A stretch of DNA of 64,000 bases from an uncultured Solirubrobacterales bacterium (lineage in GTDB: Bacteria > Actinomycetota > Thermoleophilia > Solirubrobacterales > 70-9). Shown here piece by piece: positions 33,205 to 41,626 of the stretch (its first letter is position 1; the number at the start of each line of letters is the position of its first letter). Position numbers and translations under genes: made by a program. The stretch is from positions 60,130 to 124,129 of the forward strand of contig CAJAIJ010000032.1 of NCBI GenBank assembly GCA_903939845.1, written 5' to 3'. The notes beneath the pieces were generated by a model. That model was not told the DNA's origin, made no database searches, and worked only from the letters and a program-made list of their open reading frames with translations.

Positions 33205-33210
33205 ACCGTA
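33205..33210 (-). promoter_or_regulatory. -10 box of DUF1015 operon (leaderless type)
   Basis: TACGGT on the minus strand, 6 nt before the ATG at 33198. Confidence 0.45.
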
Positions 33211-33261
33211 GCGGCTGGGCCGGGAAGACGGCGGACGATCGCCGAACTACCCGTGCCCGGG

Positions 33262-33267
33262 TAGGAT
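33262..33267 (+). promoter_or_regulatory. -10 box of the monooxygenase operon (leaderless type)
   Basis: TAGGAT, 7 nt before the ATG at 33275. Confidence 0.5.
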
Positions 33268-33274
33268 TCCGACG

Positions 33275-34636
33275 ATGGAGGCGAAGGTCACGAACGGCGT
33301 GGGAGGGGCTGCCGACGACAGGCCGTGGGCCCTGATCGGAGCCGGCCCGAGCGGTCTCGGAGCCGCCCGGAACCTCGCCAGACGAGGCATTCCCTTCGTC
33401 GGCTTCGAGAGGCACACCGATGTCGGAGGCCTCTGGGACATCGACAGCCAGACCAGCACCATGTACGAGTCGGCGCACCTGATCTCGTCCAAGACGACGA
33501 CGGCCTACGACGAGTTCCCCATGAGGGATGAGACTGCGGACTACCCGAGCCACTGGGAGATGCGCGAGTACTTCCGAGACTACGCAGACACCTTCGACCT
33601 CAGGCGCCATTTCCGGTTCGGGGTATCGGTCATCCGAACCGAGCCCAGGGAGGACGGCGGCTGGAGCGTGACCACGAAGGACGAGCAGACCGGTCGGGAG
33701 CAGACCGGGATCTTCGCCGGGGTCATCATCGCCAACGGGATCCTTTCCGAGCCGAACGTCCCCGGGTTCGAGGGGGAGTTCGACGGGGAGATCGTCCACA
33801 CTTCGCAGTATCGAAGGCCCGAAGCGTTCAGGGACAAGCGGGTCCTGATAGTCGGGGCCGGGAACTCCGGCTGCGACATCGCCGTCGATGCGGTCGGGCA
33901 GGCCCGGTCGGTCGATATGAGCCTCAGGAGCGGGTACTGGTTCTTCCCGAAGTACATCCTCGGCCGGCCATCCGACACCCTCAACGAGGGCAGGCCGCTC
34001 CCGGCCCCGATCAAGCAACGGATCGATTCCCGCCTGATCCGGCTGATCACCGGGAATCCGGCTCGGCTCGGCTTCCCCGAACCCGAAGGCAGGATCTACG
34101 AGACCCATCCCGTCATGAACACCCTCGTGCTCTACCACGCCGGTCACGGCGACATCGTCATTCGGGGTGACATCGAGCGCTTCGAAGGTTCGGCGGTGCG
34201 GTTCGTGGATGGCACGGTCGCCGACTACGACATGGTGATGCTGGCGACCGGCTACCGGCTCCATTATCCGTTCATCGATCCCGGCCACCTCAACTGGGAC
34301 GTCGAATCGGGTGCCTCGGGACCAGATCTGTATCTGAACATCTTCACCCCTCGCCATCGGAACCTCTTCGTCCTCGGGATGGTCGAGGCGACCGGTCTGG
34401 GTTGGCAGGGCAGGTTCAACCAGAGCGATCTCGTCGCCGAGTTCATCCAGGCTTCGAGCGAGCGGCCCGGGCAGGCCGAGGAGATGTGGCGCAGGGTCAA
34501 CGGCCCTCGCCCCGACCTCTTCGCCGGCTACCACTACCGGCAGCTCGACAGGCTGCCCTATTACGTCAACAAGGACGCCTACCGCGATCAGATCACCAGG
34601 CACCTCGATCTGTTCAGGGTCGGGGCGTCGGCTTGA
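33275..34636 (+). CDS. Flavin-containing monooxygenase
   Basis: A 453-residue flavoprotein of the FMO/Baeyer-Villiger class B group. FAD loop 'LIGAGPSGLGAARNLARRG' (about 17-35), FMO fingerprint F-x-G-x3-H-x3-Y in 'FDGEIVHTSQY' (about 169-179) and NADPH loop 'VLIVGAGNSGCDIAVDA' (about 190-206). It oxygenates N, S or carbonyl groups of small molecules. It opens a three-gene operon with a bile-acid-type symporter (TTGA overlap) and an epimerase, hinting at uptake and oxidation of an organic anion (inference). Confidence 0.9.
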   Translation: MEAKVTNGVGGAADDRPWALIGAGPSGLGAARNLARRGIPFVGFERHTDVGGLWDIDSQTSTMYESAHLISSKTTTAYDEFPMRDETADYPSHWEMREYFRDYADTFDLRRHFRFGVSVIRTEPREDGGWSVTTKDEQTGREQTGIFAGVIIANGILSEPNVPGFEGEFDGEIVHTSQYRRPEAFRDKRVLIVGAGNSGCDIAVDAVGQARSVDMSLRSGYWFFPKYILGRPSDTLNEGRPLPAPIKQRIDSRLIRLITGNPARLGFPEPEGRIYETHPVMNTLVLYHAGHGDIVIRGDIERFEGSAVRFVDGTVADYDMVMLATGYRLHYPFIDPGHLNWDVESGASGPDLYLNIFTPRHRNLFVLGMVEATGLGWQGRFNQSDLVAEFIQASSERPGQAEEMWRRVNGPRPDLFAGYHYRQLDRLPYYVNKDAYRDQITRHLDLFRVGASA

Positions 34637-35565
34637 CTATCCCCTTCGCCAACATCGACGAGGTTCGGCTCAACTTCGACGAGTCATCACTCCTCGTCCT
34701 CGCTTTCGTCCTCGGCTTCATCATGTTCGGGATCGCGCTCGACACGAAGCCGTCCGACTTCAGGGCAGTCAGGGGGAATCCGAAGGCTCTCGTGGTCGGC
34801 ATCGGCGCGCAGTTCATCGCGCTCCCCGCGATCACCTTCATGCTCACCCTCCTGCTCGGTGTTGGCCCATCGATCGCCTTGGGAATGATTCTGGTCGCGT
34901 GTTGTCCACCGGGCAACATCTCCAACGTCCTGACCTACCGATCTGGCGGAAACGTGGCCCTCTCGGTCTCGATGACGGTCATCTCCAACCTGATCGCGAT
35001 CTTCGTCATGCCTCTCAACATCGCATTCTGGGGAGGCATCCATCCAGAGGCCTCGACGATCCTCGAGGTCGTGGAGCTGGATGCGATCGAGATGCTCCTC
35101 GACATCGCGATCGTCATCGCGATCCCCTTCATCGCCGGAATAACCATTTCCCGGAAATATCCGAAGTTCGCCGCCCGGGTTCAGCCCTTCGTCAAGCGGT
35201 TCAGCCTGATCGCGCTCCTTGCCTTCATCCTGATCGCACTGTTCGGGAACTTCGAGGCCTTCAAGGACTACATCCTCATCGTCCTTCTCGTGGTCTTCCT
35301 CCACGACACGCTCGCGCTCGCTCTCGGCTACGGGATCGCGGCCGGAACCGGTCTCTCTGAGTACAACCGCCGGGCCGTGACGTTCGAGGTCGGGATCAGG
35401 AACGCCGGCCTCGGCCTCGGGATCATCTTTGCCTTCTTCGACGGCCTTGGCGGCATGGCCATGGTGGCGGGAGTCTGGGGCATCTGGGACATCGTGGCCG
35501 GCCTGCTCCTGGCCGGGTGGTGGGCCCGCAGAGGGTCGGGCTCCGACGCGAGGGGAGCGACCTGA
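34633..35565 (+). CDS. Bile acid:sodium symporter family transporter
   Basis: A 310-residue membrane protein with about ten helices of the SBF/BASS fold. Family features: 'FGIALDTKPSDF' in the first repeat, 'VACCPPGNISNVLTYRSGGNVALSVSMTVISN' read in parts (discontinuous helix with Na+ site) and 'FEVGIRNAGLGLGIIFAFF' near the end. It imports organic anions (sterol acids, pyruvate-like or pantoate-like compounds) with Na+. TTG start overlapping the monooxygenase stop; a longer reading would run through that gene in another frame. Confidence 0.88.
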   Translation: MTIPFANIDEVRLNFDESSLLVLAFVLGFIMFGIALDTKPSDFRAVRGNPKALVVGIGAQFIALPAITFMLTLLLGVGPSIALGMILVACCPPGNISNVLTYRSGGNVALSVSMTVISNLIAIFVMPLNIAFWGGIHPEASTILEVVELDAIEMLLDIAIVIAIPFIAGITISRKYPKFAARVQPFVKRFSLIALLAFILIALFGNFEAFKDYILIVLLVVFLHDTLALALGYGIAAGTGLSEYNRRAVTFEVGIRNAGLGLGIIFAFFDGLGGMAMVAGVWGIWDIVAGLLLAGWWARRGSGSDARGAT

Positions 35566-35566
35566 G

Positions 35567-36544
35567 ATGCCGGGCAAGCGAGTGTTCGTCACCGGCGGCG
35601 GAGGGTTCCTGGGAAGCTCCGTAGTCGCCTGCCTCGCCCTGGATGAGGAGGTCGAGCTGGTGGTCAGCGGCGACCTCTCGCTCCCGCCGGACGACGAGAG
35701 GGTCGACGGGGTCGAGTACGAGGTGGCCGACGTGACTGATGCCGCGCTGATCTCCGATCGGATCGGAGTCCATGGGGTCGATACGGTCGTCCATCTGGCG
35801 TCGATCGTGAATCCGGGTGAGAGCACCACTCCGGAGGTCGAATACATGGTCGACGTGGAGGGGTCACGAAACGTTCTTGCTGCATGTCTCGAGCATGGAG
35901 TAGGGAGGGTGATCGTCTCGTCCAGTGGTGCCGCCTACGGCTACCACGCCGACAATCCGGAATGGATCACCGAGGAGTGGCCGACCAGGGGAACCGCGAC
36001 CTTTCCGTATTCGCTCCACAAGGCTCTGGTCGAGGAGGAGCTCGCGTCACTCAGGGAGTCGAACCCCGAGCTCGAGCAGGTGGTTTTGAGGATCGGGACG
36101 ATCCTCGGCGAGACGGTCGACAACCAGATCACGGCCCTGTTCGAGAAGCCCCGGCTCCTGAAGGTGAGGGGGTCGGACTCACCGTTCGTTTTCATCTGGG
36201 ACGAGGATGTGGTCGCAGTGATCGTCCGGGCAGTCCTCGGCGGGCCTGCCGGCATCTACAACGTCGCAGGCGACGGGGCGATGACCGTGGACGAGATCGC
36301 AGACGCCATGGGTAAGTCGACGATCGCGGTCCCGGCCGGCCTGATCCGGTCAGGCCTGTTCATCTCCAATCGGCTCGGAATCAGTCCCCACGGTCCCGAC
36401 CAGATCGACTTCCTCCGCTACCGGCCGGTCCTGGACAACTCCCGGCTGAAGGAGGCGTTCGGCTATGCGCCCGCCCGGACCAGTCGGGAGGCCTTCGGGT
36501 CCTGGCTGGAAGCCCGCACGCACCGGTCGACCGATCGTCCATAG
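35567..36544 (+). CDS. NAD-dependent epimerase/dehydratase (extended SDR)
   Basis: A 325-residue Rossmann-fold enzyme: 'RVFVTGGGGFLGSSVVACLA' NAD loop, 'VVHLASIVNPGE', catalytic 'SSSGAAYG' and Y-x3-K in 'YSLHKALVEEEL'. Downstream 'IYNVAGDGAMTVDEIADAMG' is a common extended-SDR substrate-domain element. Likely an epimerase, dehydratase or reductase of a sugar or sterol-like substrate. ATG one base after the transporter TGA. Third gene of the 33275-36544 operon. Confidence 0.88.
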   Translation: MPGKRVFVTGGGGFLGSSVVACLALDEEVELVVSGDLSLPPDDERVDGVEYEVADVTDAALISDRIGVHGVDTVVHLASIVNPGESTTPEVEYMVDVEGSRNVLAACLEHGVGRVIVSSSGAAYGYHADNPEWITEEWPTRGTATFPYSLHKALVEEELASLRESNPELEQVVLRIGTILGETVDNQITALFEKPRLLKVRGSDSPFVFIWDEDVVAVIVRAVLGGPAGIYNVAGDGAMTVDEIADAMGKSTIAVPAGLIRSGLFISNRLGISPHGPDQIDFLRYRPVLDNSRLKEAFGYAPARTSREAFGSWLEARTHRSTDRP

Positions 36545-36558
36545 ACTCACCAGCCGGA

Positions 36559-36632
<74 letters not shown>

Positions 36633-36642
36633 TTCCGAACGC

Positions 36643-38184
36643 CTACTCGAATGCGTCTTCGGCGACCTTCTCGGGGGCTCTGCCCTTCGGGACGAAGATC
36701 AGCGAGAACAGGAACATCAGGGCCATGACCCCGGCGATCACGTAGAAGACGGTCGAGGTGGAGGCCGCGTAGGCGCTCTGGATGGCGGCAAAGATCTTCT
36801 CCCCATCGGCCCCGGACGGGCCGCCCCTCGGGCCGCCACCTCCGACGACCTGGGATGCGATCCGGTCCGCGACGTCCTTGGGGATACCGACATCCCCGAG
36901 CTTCCCTTCCAGGTTCAGTCGGTTCTGGGTAATCAGGATCGTGCCCAGGATCGCCATGCCGAGGCTGGCGCCGTAGTTCCTCACCGTCTGGGTGATCCCG
37001 GTGGCTTCGCCGTAGCTCGAGCTCGGCGCCCGGTTGATTGCATCCGTATTGGAGGGTGCCAGTACCAGCCCCATCCCGAACCCCGAGAGGATGATCCAGG
37101 GTGTCTGCGATGACCAGGAGAGGTCGGGCAGGCTGTTGGCCCAGAGGAAGAAACCGGCCGCCGCGATCGCCCCGCCCGCAACCACTGCCGGCCTTGCCCC
37201 GATCTTGTCGAGTATCCGGCCGCCGACCTGGGCCGCGATCGCGAAACCGATGAAGAAGGTGAGGATGTAGAGGCCTGCGTTCTGCGGGCTCTGGCCGAGC
37301 GAGAGCTGGGCATAGGTCGAGGTGAAGAAGAAGAGCGGGATGAACCCGAACGAGAGGAGAAAAAGGACGACGTTCTGGGAGGCGAAGGCCCGGTCGGTGA
37401 ATATCCGGACCCTGAGCAGGGGGTTCTTGACCTTGACCTCCCGCAGGATGAAGGCCGCAATCAGGAGGGTGCCGAGGGCTATCGATCCGATCGTCATCCA
37501 CGAACTCCATCCCCAGACGCTCGATTGCTGCAGTCCCAGCACCGAGAAGGCCATCCCGCCGGTAACCAGCACGGCCCCCGGGACGTCGAGCGGAGCCGGG
37601 TTCCTCTTGTCGGTCGGCTTCGAGTAGGCGATGAGGGCCAGGGCGATGATCGCTATCGGGACGTTGATCCAGAAGATGGCCCGCCAGTCGATCGTGGTGA
37701 GGTAGCCCCCCGCGATCGGTCCGATCGAGGTCAGGGCACCGGTCACTCCGAAGAAGATCGCCAGGGCCTGTCCACGCTTGCGAACCTCGAACGAGCCGAT
37801 CACGAGGGCCAGGGCTGCCGGGATCATCATCGCGGCCCCGACTCCCTGGAGGGCGCGGAAGAAGACGATCCAGGCCTCGGCGAAGGAGTCGTTCGGAGTC
37901 AGTCCACAGAGGGCCGAAGAGATCGCGAAGGTGATGACGCCGATCGTCACCATCCGACGGCTGCCCATCGTGTCGGCCAGTCGGCCCCCGAGCGCGAAGG
38001 TCGCCGAGAGCGCAAGCAGGTAGGCGTTGACGATCCACTGGATTCCGGTCTCGCTGAGCTGGAGGTCCTGCTCGATATCCGGGATCGCGATCGAGACGAT
38101 CGTCTGGTCGATGAAGGTCATCCCGACGGCGAAGACCATCGCCGCCAGAACCCAGTTACCGCCTTTTCCGGCCGCTCCCCCCAT
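36643..38184 (-). CDS. MFS transporter, DHA2 (EmrB/QacA) family exporter
   Basis: A 513-residue membrane protein with 14 helices. Motif A-like 'GGRLADTMGSRRMVTIG' after helix 2, motif B region 'FFRALQGVGAAMMIPAALALVIGSF' in parts, motif C 'FGVTGALTSIGPIAGGYL' in parts, and 'WRAIFWINVPIAIIAL' are characteristic of proton-driven drug or metabolite exporters. The loop at about 440-470 is Gly-rich. No adjacent regulator. ATG with a TACCCT -10 box 9 nt upstream. Confidence 0.93.
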   Translation of the reverse strand: MGGAAGKGGNWVLAAMVFAVGMTFIDQTIVSIAIPDIEQDLQLSETGIQWIVNAYLLALSATFALGGRLADTMGSRRMVTIGVITFAISSALCGLTPNDSFAEAWIVFFRALQGVGAAMMIPAALALVIGSFEVRKRGQALAIFFGVTGALTSIGPIAGGYLTTIDWRAIFWINVPIAIIALALIAYSKPTDKRNPAPLDVPGAVLVTGGMAFSVLGLQQSSVWGWSSWMTIGSIALGTLLIAAFILREVKVKNPLLRVRIFTDRAFASQNVVLFLLSFGFIPLFFFTSTYAQLSLGQSPQNAGLYILTFFIGFAIAAQVGGRILDKIGARPAVVAGGAIAAAGFFLWANSLPDLSWSSQTPWIILSGFGMGLVLAPSNTDAINRAPSSSYGEATGITQTVRNYGASLGMAILGTILITQNRLNLEGKLGDVGIPKDVADRIASQVVGGGGPRGGPSGADGEKIFAAIQSAYAASTSTVFYVIAGVMALMFLFSLIFVPKGRAPEKVAEDAFE

Positions 38185-38193
38185 CAGCCGATG

Positions 38194-38199
38194 AGGGTA
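38194..38199 (-). promoter_or_regulatory. -10 box of the MFS exporter gene (leaderless type)
   Basis: TACCCT on the minus strand, 9 nt before the ATG at 38184. Confidence 0.4.
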
Positions 38200-38239
38200 A
38201 CGCCTTCGATGGATGCCGCCGGAATGACCGCCCGGTCGC

Positions 38240-38344
38240 TCAGGGGTGGACGATCAGGGGGGTCAGCTCCCAGAATGCCCAGCCTGCAATCAGGAAGGCC
38301 ACGATCAGGATCGCAGCCAGAACGGGTCTCGACCATTCCCACAC
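38240..38344 (-). CDS. 34-residue single-helix membrane protein
   Basis: Starts at GTG (38344) as MWEWSRPVLAAILIVAFLIA and ends with 'WELTPLIVHP'. One membrane helix flanked by Trp residues. A GTAGGA about 8 nt upstream can serve as ribosome binding site. It lies between the methyltransferase and MFS genes on the same strand. Small, so the call rests on the clean helix, the RBS and the fit into the gap. Confidence 0.4.
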   Translation of the reverse strand: MWEWSRPVLAAILIVAFLIAGWAFWELTPLIVHP

Positions 38345-38377
38345 GGAAACGATCCTACTTCGATCCGAACGGCCCGT

Positions 38378-39619
38378 TCAGCCCCGGCGCAGCACGACGA
38401 TGCGGTGGGAGTTGGTGCCCCGGGAAGCGTTGTCGACCCCCCAGAGGTGGGAGGTCTTGGTGAACTCCTGGCTGTTGATGACGACACAGACCGGGCTGAG
38501 CCCCGTCCCCTCTGAAGCCTCGAGAACCATCTCTTCGAGACGTACCGTCCCGCTGCGGACCTCCCCGACCTCGAAGCAGACGTGGCCCCCCGGCCTTAGC
38601 AGTCGTCGTTGCTCGATCAGAGTGGCATTCACCATCTCGGTCCACTGGTCGAGTCGGGAAAAGGTCGAAACCTCGACATCGCTCGGGTCGATACCGGCGA
38701 ACCAGCACCTGAGCCAGTTGTCTGCTCGGTAGTCGATGACGTCGAGAAAGGGGGGAGATGTGACGACGATTTCGACCTTTCCCCCCTCGACCTCTGGGGT
38801 ATCCCAGGCTCTGCCGGTCACCAGATTCGGCGCAGGCAGCGAGCTCAGGACCTCGCGGAGGTGGTCGTTCATGTCTCGCAGTAACGAGCGCGACTTCTTC
38901 AGGATCAGGGCCTTCACGTCCCGGACGGGGGGTTCCTGGCCGCGCTTTCGGTTTATCTCTAACTGGCGCTTTGCCGAAACGGCTTGATTGGGCGGCAGGG
39001 TGTAGACCGAGAAGAACCCCGACGAGTGCCCGGTCAGCCTTGTGGTCGCGACCATCCGAATGAAGGCATCGGTCGAGTCCAGAGACCCCGCGGCCTCTCG
39101 ATCCAGGAAGTATCGGCGCAGGGAGATCAGTGATCCGAGGGTCTCCGGGTGGTAGAAGGCGAGGAGCTCGTCGAACCCTTCATCGCAGTCGGCGTTCAGG
39201 TCCACGTCCCCGAGTCTCTCCTCGACCTCGGTCATGGTCGGTGGGTTCAGGCGAGGGGAGGCCAGGATCTCGCTGAGGGGATTGATGTCCGCTCCGCTCA
39301 CCGGACGCCCCTTCAGCGCCGCCTCGACCACTGTCGTCCCGCGCCCCATGAACGGGTCGTGAACGGCCCCGCCGGGGGCTGCGAGATGGTCGATGAAGAA
39401 GGCCGGCAACTCCGGCTTGAAGCAGGCTCGGTAGGGGACCTCATGCAGACCGTTACCGCGCCTCTGGTCCGAGGTCCAGAATTCGTTCGTGAAGGTCGGT
39501 ACGTCCGCGGTCTCGGTCACTTCGGTCTTCCGGCCGAAGTGGTCGAACTCCCGAAGCAGCCGAAGGAATCCGCCTCGGTCCGGTTTCGCGGGAGAGATCG
39601 ATGCGGTTCCGGTCTCCAT
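38378..39619 (-). CDS. Solitary DNA methyltransferase (N4-cytosine/N6-adenine type)
   Basis: A 413-residue protein with SAM-dependent amino-methyltransferase motifs in beta-class order split by a long insert. Motif I 'HDPFMGRGTTVVEAALKGR' is at about 86-104, and catalytic motif IV 'VTSPPFLDVIDYRADNW' at about 290. TSPPF/Y favours N4-cytosine but does not exclude N6-adenine. The region between (about 120-280) probably reads the target site. No restriction endonuclease, specificity subunit or vsr gene is adjacent, so it seems an orphan enzyme. ATG with TACCCT 7 nt upstream. Confidence 0.85.
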   Translation of the reverse strand: METGTASISPAKPDRGGFLRLLREFDHFGRKTEVTETADVPTFTNEFWTSDQRRGNGLHEVPYRACFKPELPAFFIDHLAAPGGAVHDPFMGRGTTVVEAALKGRPVSGADINPLSEILASPRLNPPTMTEVEERLGDVDLNADCDEGFDELLAFYHPETLGSLISLRRYFLDREAAGSLDSTDAFIRMVATTRLTGHSSGFFSVYTLPPNQAVSAKRQLEINRKRGQEPPVRDVKALILKKSRSLLRDMNDHLREVLSSLPAPNLVTGRAWDTPEVEGGKVEIVVTSPPFLDVIDYRADNWLRCWFAGIDPSDVEVSTFSRLDQWTEMVNATLIEQRRLLRPGGHVCFEVGEVRSGTVRLEEMVLEASEGTGLSPVCVVINSQEFTKTSHLWGVDNASRGTNSHRIVVLRRG

Positions 39620-39626
39620 TCGTCTG

Positions 39627-39632
39627 AGGGTA
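39627..39632 (-). promoter_or_regulatory. -10 box of the methyltransferase gene (leaderless type)
   Basis: TACCCT on the minus strand, 7 nt before the ATG at 39619. Confidence 0.45.
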
Positions 39633-39714
39633 GAGGCGCACTCCGACGGGCCGGGCGACCGTTGGTGTTACCTTCGACTCAGGCCGGGCGACACCCAAGG
39701 ACAGGAGGCACCGA

Positions 39715-40467
39715 ATGGAAAGGCTCGAAGGCAGGACTGCACTGGTCACCGGAGGGGCCAGCGGGATCGGCAGGGCGACCGCGATCCGATTGGCCTCGGA
39801 AGGGGCAGCAGTCGTCGTCACCGACCTCGACGAGGAGGGCGGCAACGCGGTCGTGGGCGAGATCGAGTCGGGTGGTGGCCAGGCGGCATTCACGAGGCAC
39901 GACGTCGCGGACCCCGATTCCTGGCGAGCGGCTCTCGACTTCGCAGGCGCGCGGTTCGGCGGCCTCGACATCCTCGTGAACAATGCCGGTATCGGGGATA
40001 CGGCCTCGATCGAGGAGACCGAACTCGAGGACTACGAGCGGACGATCGCGGTCGATCAGACCGGGGTCTTCCTCGGAATGAAGACTGCGGCTCCCCTTCT
40101 CGAAGAGTCTGAACACGCATCCGTGATCAACATCAGTTCCATCTTCGGGACCACCGGCGGGTTCGGCGTATCGCCCGCCTACCACGCCGCCAAGGGGGCC
40201 GTGACCACTCTGACCAAGAACGCGGCGCTCCACTGGGCCGCAGACGGGATCAGGGTCAACTCGATCCACCCTGGCTTCATCGACACCCCGATGCTGGCCC
40301 AGGCGAAGGGAACCCCTTTCGAGGACCTCTTGATCGAGACCACCCCGATCGGCCGCCTCGGGAAACCGGAAGAGGTCGCGGCCGCAGTGGCATGGCTCGC
40401 CTCCGATGATGCAACCTTCGTGACCGGGTCCGAGGTCTACGTCGACGGCGGCTATACGGCACGCTGA
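39715..40467 (+). CDS. Classical short-chain dehydrogenase/reductase
   Basis: A 250-residue Rossmann oxidoreductase: 'ALVTGGASGIGRATAIRLAS' cofactor loop, 'VTDLDEEGG' (Asp after beta-2, NAD preference), 'LVNNAGIGD', catalytic Ser in 'INISSIFGTTGG' and Y-x3-K in 'PAYHAAKGAVTTLTKNAA'. C-terminal 'ASDDATFVTGSEVYVDGGYTA' is typical. Substrate unknown; the sequence style resembles hydroxysteroid or cyclohexanol dehydrogenases. ATG preceded by a clear AGGAGG, so this gene has a normal leader. Confidence 0.92.
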   Translation: MERLEGRTALVTGGASGIGRATAIRLASEGAAVVVTDLDEEGGNAVVGEIESGGGQAAFTRHDVADPDSWRAALDFAGARFGGLDILVNNAGIGDTASIEETELEDYERTIAVDQTGVFLGMKTAAPLLEESEHASVINISSIFGTTGGFGVSPAYHAAKGAVTTLTKNAALHWAADGIRVNSIHPGFIDTPMLAQAKGTPFEDLLIETTPIGRLGKPEEVAAAVAWLASDDATFVTGSEVYVDGGYTAR

Positions 40468-40488
40468 GGTTCCGACCACGGCGTTCCC

Positions 40489-40494
40489 TAGGGT
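40489..40494 (+). promoter_or_regulatory. -10 box of the Bax inhibitor-1 gene (leaderless type)
   Basis: TAGGGT, 8 nt before the GTG at 40503. Confidence 0.4.
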
Positions 40495-40502
40495 CTCGCG
40501 GA

Positions 40503-41210
40503 GTGGAGGACCGAATAGGCGAACTGAAGGCCGCAACGCCGGAGCAGGTGGCAGTGGTCCAGCAATCCTTCCTGAACAAGGTGTTCGGGTGGATGTTCCT
40601 GGGGCTGCTAGTCACCGCCGCGGTGGCTGCCTACTTCAGCCAGACCCTCGACATGCAGCAGTTCGTCGAGGACAACCCGTACATCTTCTTCGGGGCCATC
40701 ATCGGCCAGTTGGTGCTCGTCTTCGTGCTGGTTGGTGCGGTCGCGGCGATGTCGCCGGCGGTCGCGGGTCTGGTGTTCCTTCTCTACTCGGGCCTGACCG
40801 GGTTCGTCTTTTCGATGATCGTCTCGGCCTACACGCCCGGTTCGATCGCCTCGACCTTCGCGATCACGGCCGGGATGTTCGGAGCGATGGCGCTCTTCGG
40901 TTTCGTGACCAAGCGCGATCTGACCAGTCTGGGCTCGATCCTGTTCATGGCGCTGATCGGCTTCATCATCGCCAGCATCGTCAACATCATCTGGTTCAAC
41001 GAGACGATCTACTGGATTCTGACCGGGATCGGGATCGTGATCTTCTGCGGGCTGACCGCCTGGGACATGCAGAAGCTCAAGCAGATGAGCACCCAGGCCA
41101 TGGACGACGACACCGCCGACAAGGCGGCGATCGTCGGGGCACTCTCGCTCTACCTCGACTTCATAAACCTCTTCCTGCTGCTGCTGAGGATCTTCGGCCG
41201 ATCGCGCTGA
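40503..41210 (+). CDS. Bax inhibitor-1/YccA family membrane protein
   Basis: A 235-residue protein with seven membrane helices of the BI-1/TMBIM fold. Features: 'FLNKVFGWMFLGLLVTAAVAAYF' in parts at helix 1, and 'LTAWDMQKLKQMS' with the conserved Asp before the last helix, followed by 'ALSLYLDFINLFLLLLRIFG' in parts, the family's signature C-terminus. BI-1 proteins are pH-sensitive calcium leak channels in characterised cases; the role in bacteria is less clear. GTG start with a TAGGGT box 8 nt upstream. Confidence 0.92.
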   Translation: MEDRIGELKAATPEQVAVVQQSFLNKVFGWMFLGLLVTAAVAAYFSQTLDMQQFVEDNPYIFFGAIIGQLVLVFVLVGAVAAMSPAVAGLVFLLYSGLTGFVFSMIVSAYTPGSIASTFAITAGMFGAMALFGFVTKRDLTSLGSILFMALIGFIIASIVNIIWFNETIYWILTGIGIVIFCGLTAWDMQKLKQMSTQAMDDDTADKAAIVGALSLYLDFINLFLLLLRIFGRSR

Positions 41211-41220
41211 GCGGTCCGGC

Positions 41221-41607
41221 TCAGGCCTGCTCGCGTGGCCTGATGACCATCTCGAGCGAGTCGTCCTCGTGGACCGAGCACTCGGTCTCCCAGCGGCCGG
41301 CCCTGTTCAGGGGGATCGTCAGCGTCTGCCCGGGGGAGATGGGATAGCCGGCGACGAACTGGGTCGAGCCGTCCCGATTGACCACTTCGAGGACGTCGCC
41401 GACCGTCCCGCGGATCCGATCCGGAATCCCCGGCACCTTCTTCCCGGCATCCGTCAACTCGGTCGCATTGGCCGGGATCACTAGCCGGACCGTTTCACCC
41501 TGCCCTTCTCCGCTCCCGCCGCATGCCGCGAAGGCAATGGTCGCCGAAGCTGCCATTGCCAGCATGACCAGACGAAGCCCCCGGCCCGGAAGGACCGGGG
41601 GCTTCAA
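41221..41607 (-). CDS. Cupredoxin-like exported lipoprotein
   Basis: A 128-residue protein with lipoprotein signal: basic start, hydrophobic stretch 'LVMLAMAASATIAFAAC' with lipobox-like 'FAAC'. The mature part has a cupredoxin-type ending 'GRWETECSVHEDDSLEMVI' with C-x2-H-x5-M order, but the usual first His is not evident. TTG at 41607 is chosen because GGGAG lies 7 nt upstream and it supplies the positively charged region. An ATG at 41565 is the alternative. It is the last gene of the copper operon after Sco and PCu(A)C. A perfect hairpin covers its first codons. Confidence 0.6.
   Translation of the reverse strand: MKPPVLPGRGLRLVMLAMAASATIAFAACGGSGEGQGETVRLVIPANATELTDAGKKVPGIPDRIRGTVGDVLEVVNRDGSTQFVAGYPISPGQTLTIPLNRAGRWETECSVHEDDSLEMVIRPREQA
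41574..41605. repeat. Perfect 11-bp inverted repeat at the start of the cupredoxin-like gene
   Basis: GAAGCCCCCGG (41574-41584) and CCGGGGGCTTC (41595-41605) with a 10-nt loop. On the minus-strand mRNA it starts at the last base of the proposed TTG start codon. No U tract follows in either direction, so it is either a translational control hairpin or, if the real start is 41565, an intercistronic stem-loop after the PCu(A)C gene. Confidence 0.75.
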
Positions 41608-41626
41608 AACCGGACTCCCGGTTCGG

